DNA of 64,000 nucleotides from Modicisalibacter sp033446685. GTDB lineage: Bacteria; Pseudomonadota; Gammaproteobacteria; Pseudomonadales; Halomonadaceae. Location of the stretch: positions 62,001-126,000 of the forward strand of contig NZ_JAWQLY010000002.1 in assembly GCF_033446685.1 (NCBI RefSeq), given 5' to 3'. Under the pieces are notes generated by a model. It saw only the letters and a list, made by a program, of their open reading frames with translations, was not told where the DNA came from and made no database searches. Position 1 is the stretch's first letter. Each line of letters begins with the position of its first letter. Of the stretch, positions 63,414-64,000 are shown in pieces. Position numbers and translations under genes: made by a program.

Positions 63414-64000
63414 CTAGATTAGCAATGCCGGTGCGGCCCGCGCCAGTTCGACTTTCCGCCGCACGCAGGCGCCTGTCAACGCAAAGCCCATTAAACGCTC
63501 GTTTTCGTCCTCGGCGAGGGCGGTCAAATCGATGCCTTCGCCCTCGATCCGCCAGCGCGCGGGGGTTGTGTGCGGAGGCAACGCGACCACCGGGCAGCAG
63601 GGGGTCTTGACGATCACCGGCCACGGCCCGTAGCGCACCGCGCTCGGGGTGCCGGCCAGCGTCGCCGCCAGCGCCTTGACGCTGGCCTGCAGCGGCTGCA
63701 CGTACATCGCGTTGATCCCCTCGACGCAGGCCACGTCGCCCAGCGCATAGACGCCCGGCGCCGAGGTGCGCAGCCGACGATCGGTATGAATGCCCGCCGC
63801 GCTGGTCTCGAGCCCGGCCGCGTGCGCCAGTTCGCGGCGCGGCGCCAGGCCGGTGGCGACCAGCACCAGATCGGCGTCCAGGCCGTGGCCGTTGTCGAGG
63901 GCCAGGCGCAGGTCGCCGCCGTCGTGCTCGAGCGCGGTCACGCTGCGCCCGAGATGCAACTCTATGCCGGCGGCGGCCAGTTCTCCGGCCAGCGCCTGGC
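63414..64000 (-). CDS. Rubredoxin/FAD-dependent NAD(P)H reductase (partial)
   Basis: The C-terminal part of a FAD-dependent pyridine nucleotide-disulphide oxidoreductase; about 195 residues are visible, and the N-terminus with the first FAD motif lies beyond the right edge. LDADLVLVATGLAPRRELAHAAG and the second FAD motif TSAPGVYALGDVACVEG are clear. Position next to HU matches the Pseudomonas rubredoxin-NAD(+) reductase gene, which passes electrons to rubredoxin, for example for alkane hydroxylases. That identification rests on synteny. Confidence 0.85.
   Translation of the reverse strand, partial: QALAGELAAAGIELHLGRSVTALEHDGGDLRLALDNGHGLDADLVLVATGLAPRRELAHAAGLETSAAGIHTDRRLRTSAPGVYALGDVACVEGINAMYVQPLQASVKALAATLAGTPSAVRYGPWPVIVKTPCCPVVALPPHTTPARWRIEGEGIDLTALAEDENERLMGFALTGACVRRKVELARAAPALLI

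Overview
The window is chromosomal DNA from a GC-rich gammaproteobacterium, most likely a Halomonas relative (family Halomonadaceae). This placement is inferred from gene content and order. The runs rph-yicC / gmk-rpoZ-spoT-ridA and oxyR-recG-(hypothetical)-hupA-rubredoxin reductase resemble Pseudomonas, pyrE stands next to a degenerate ExoIII of the Crc type, and there are several sodium- and nucleobase-symporter catabolic clusters. Gene density is high. I saw no rRNA, tRNA, CRISPR array or insertion sequence.

Layout. 0-5.4 kb: 5' part of xseB, serA, then a two-gene ATP-grasp ligase / CocE-NonD hydrolase operon of unknown purpose. 5.5-13.7 kb: a TonB-dependent receptor and a D-amino-acid catabolic cluster, in which a PLP deaminase diverges from an RpiR regulator, D-aminoacylase, RidA and a sodium:solute symporter. 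13.8-19.7 kb: DUF2243 and CtaG-like membrane proteins, then a Fur-box-preceded EfeUOB iron-uptake operon with an extra EfeM. 19.7-24.6 kb: allantoin catabolism, with allA, ureidoglycine aminohydrolase and puuE diverging from allantoin racemase and an NCS1 permease. 24.8-34.5 kb: mprF, rep, trmL, yfaZ, pyrE, crc, rph and yicC, with short repeats around trmL.

34.6-45.1 kb is a defence-type block on the minus strand: a UDG-like protein, a GIY-YIG/DUF4357 protein, HsdR, a SIR2 protein embedded inside the hsd operon, HsdS, HsdM and a Fic protein. It separates yicC from gmk, which are adjacent in many relatives. The SIR2 gene and the two HsdS target-recognition domains are visibly AT-rich. The SIR2 5' end carries a one-base frameshift in a five-base homopolymer. 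45.2-51.1 kb: an inositol-monophosphatase family protein, a lone GT4 glycosyltransferase, two MFS transporters and pyrC.

51.3-64 kb: gmk, rpoZ, spoT, ridA, thpR, a frameshifted lipid A deacylase gene (pagL), an SDR protein, oxyR, recG, a YccS-like membrane protein, a small hypothetical, hupA, and part of a rubredoxin reductase running off the right edge.

The best candidate for a new system is the compact hsdM-hsdS-SIR2-hsdR-GIY-YIG operon. There a likely NAD-consuming SIR2 effector is translationally coupled on both sides to a type I restriction-modification system, with a Fic gene and an operator-like dyad just upstream.
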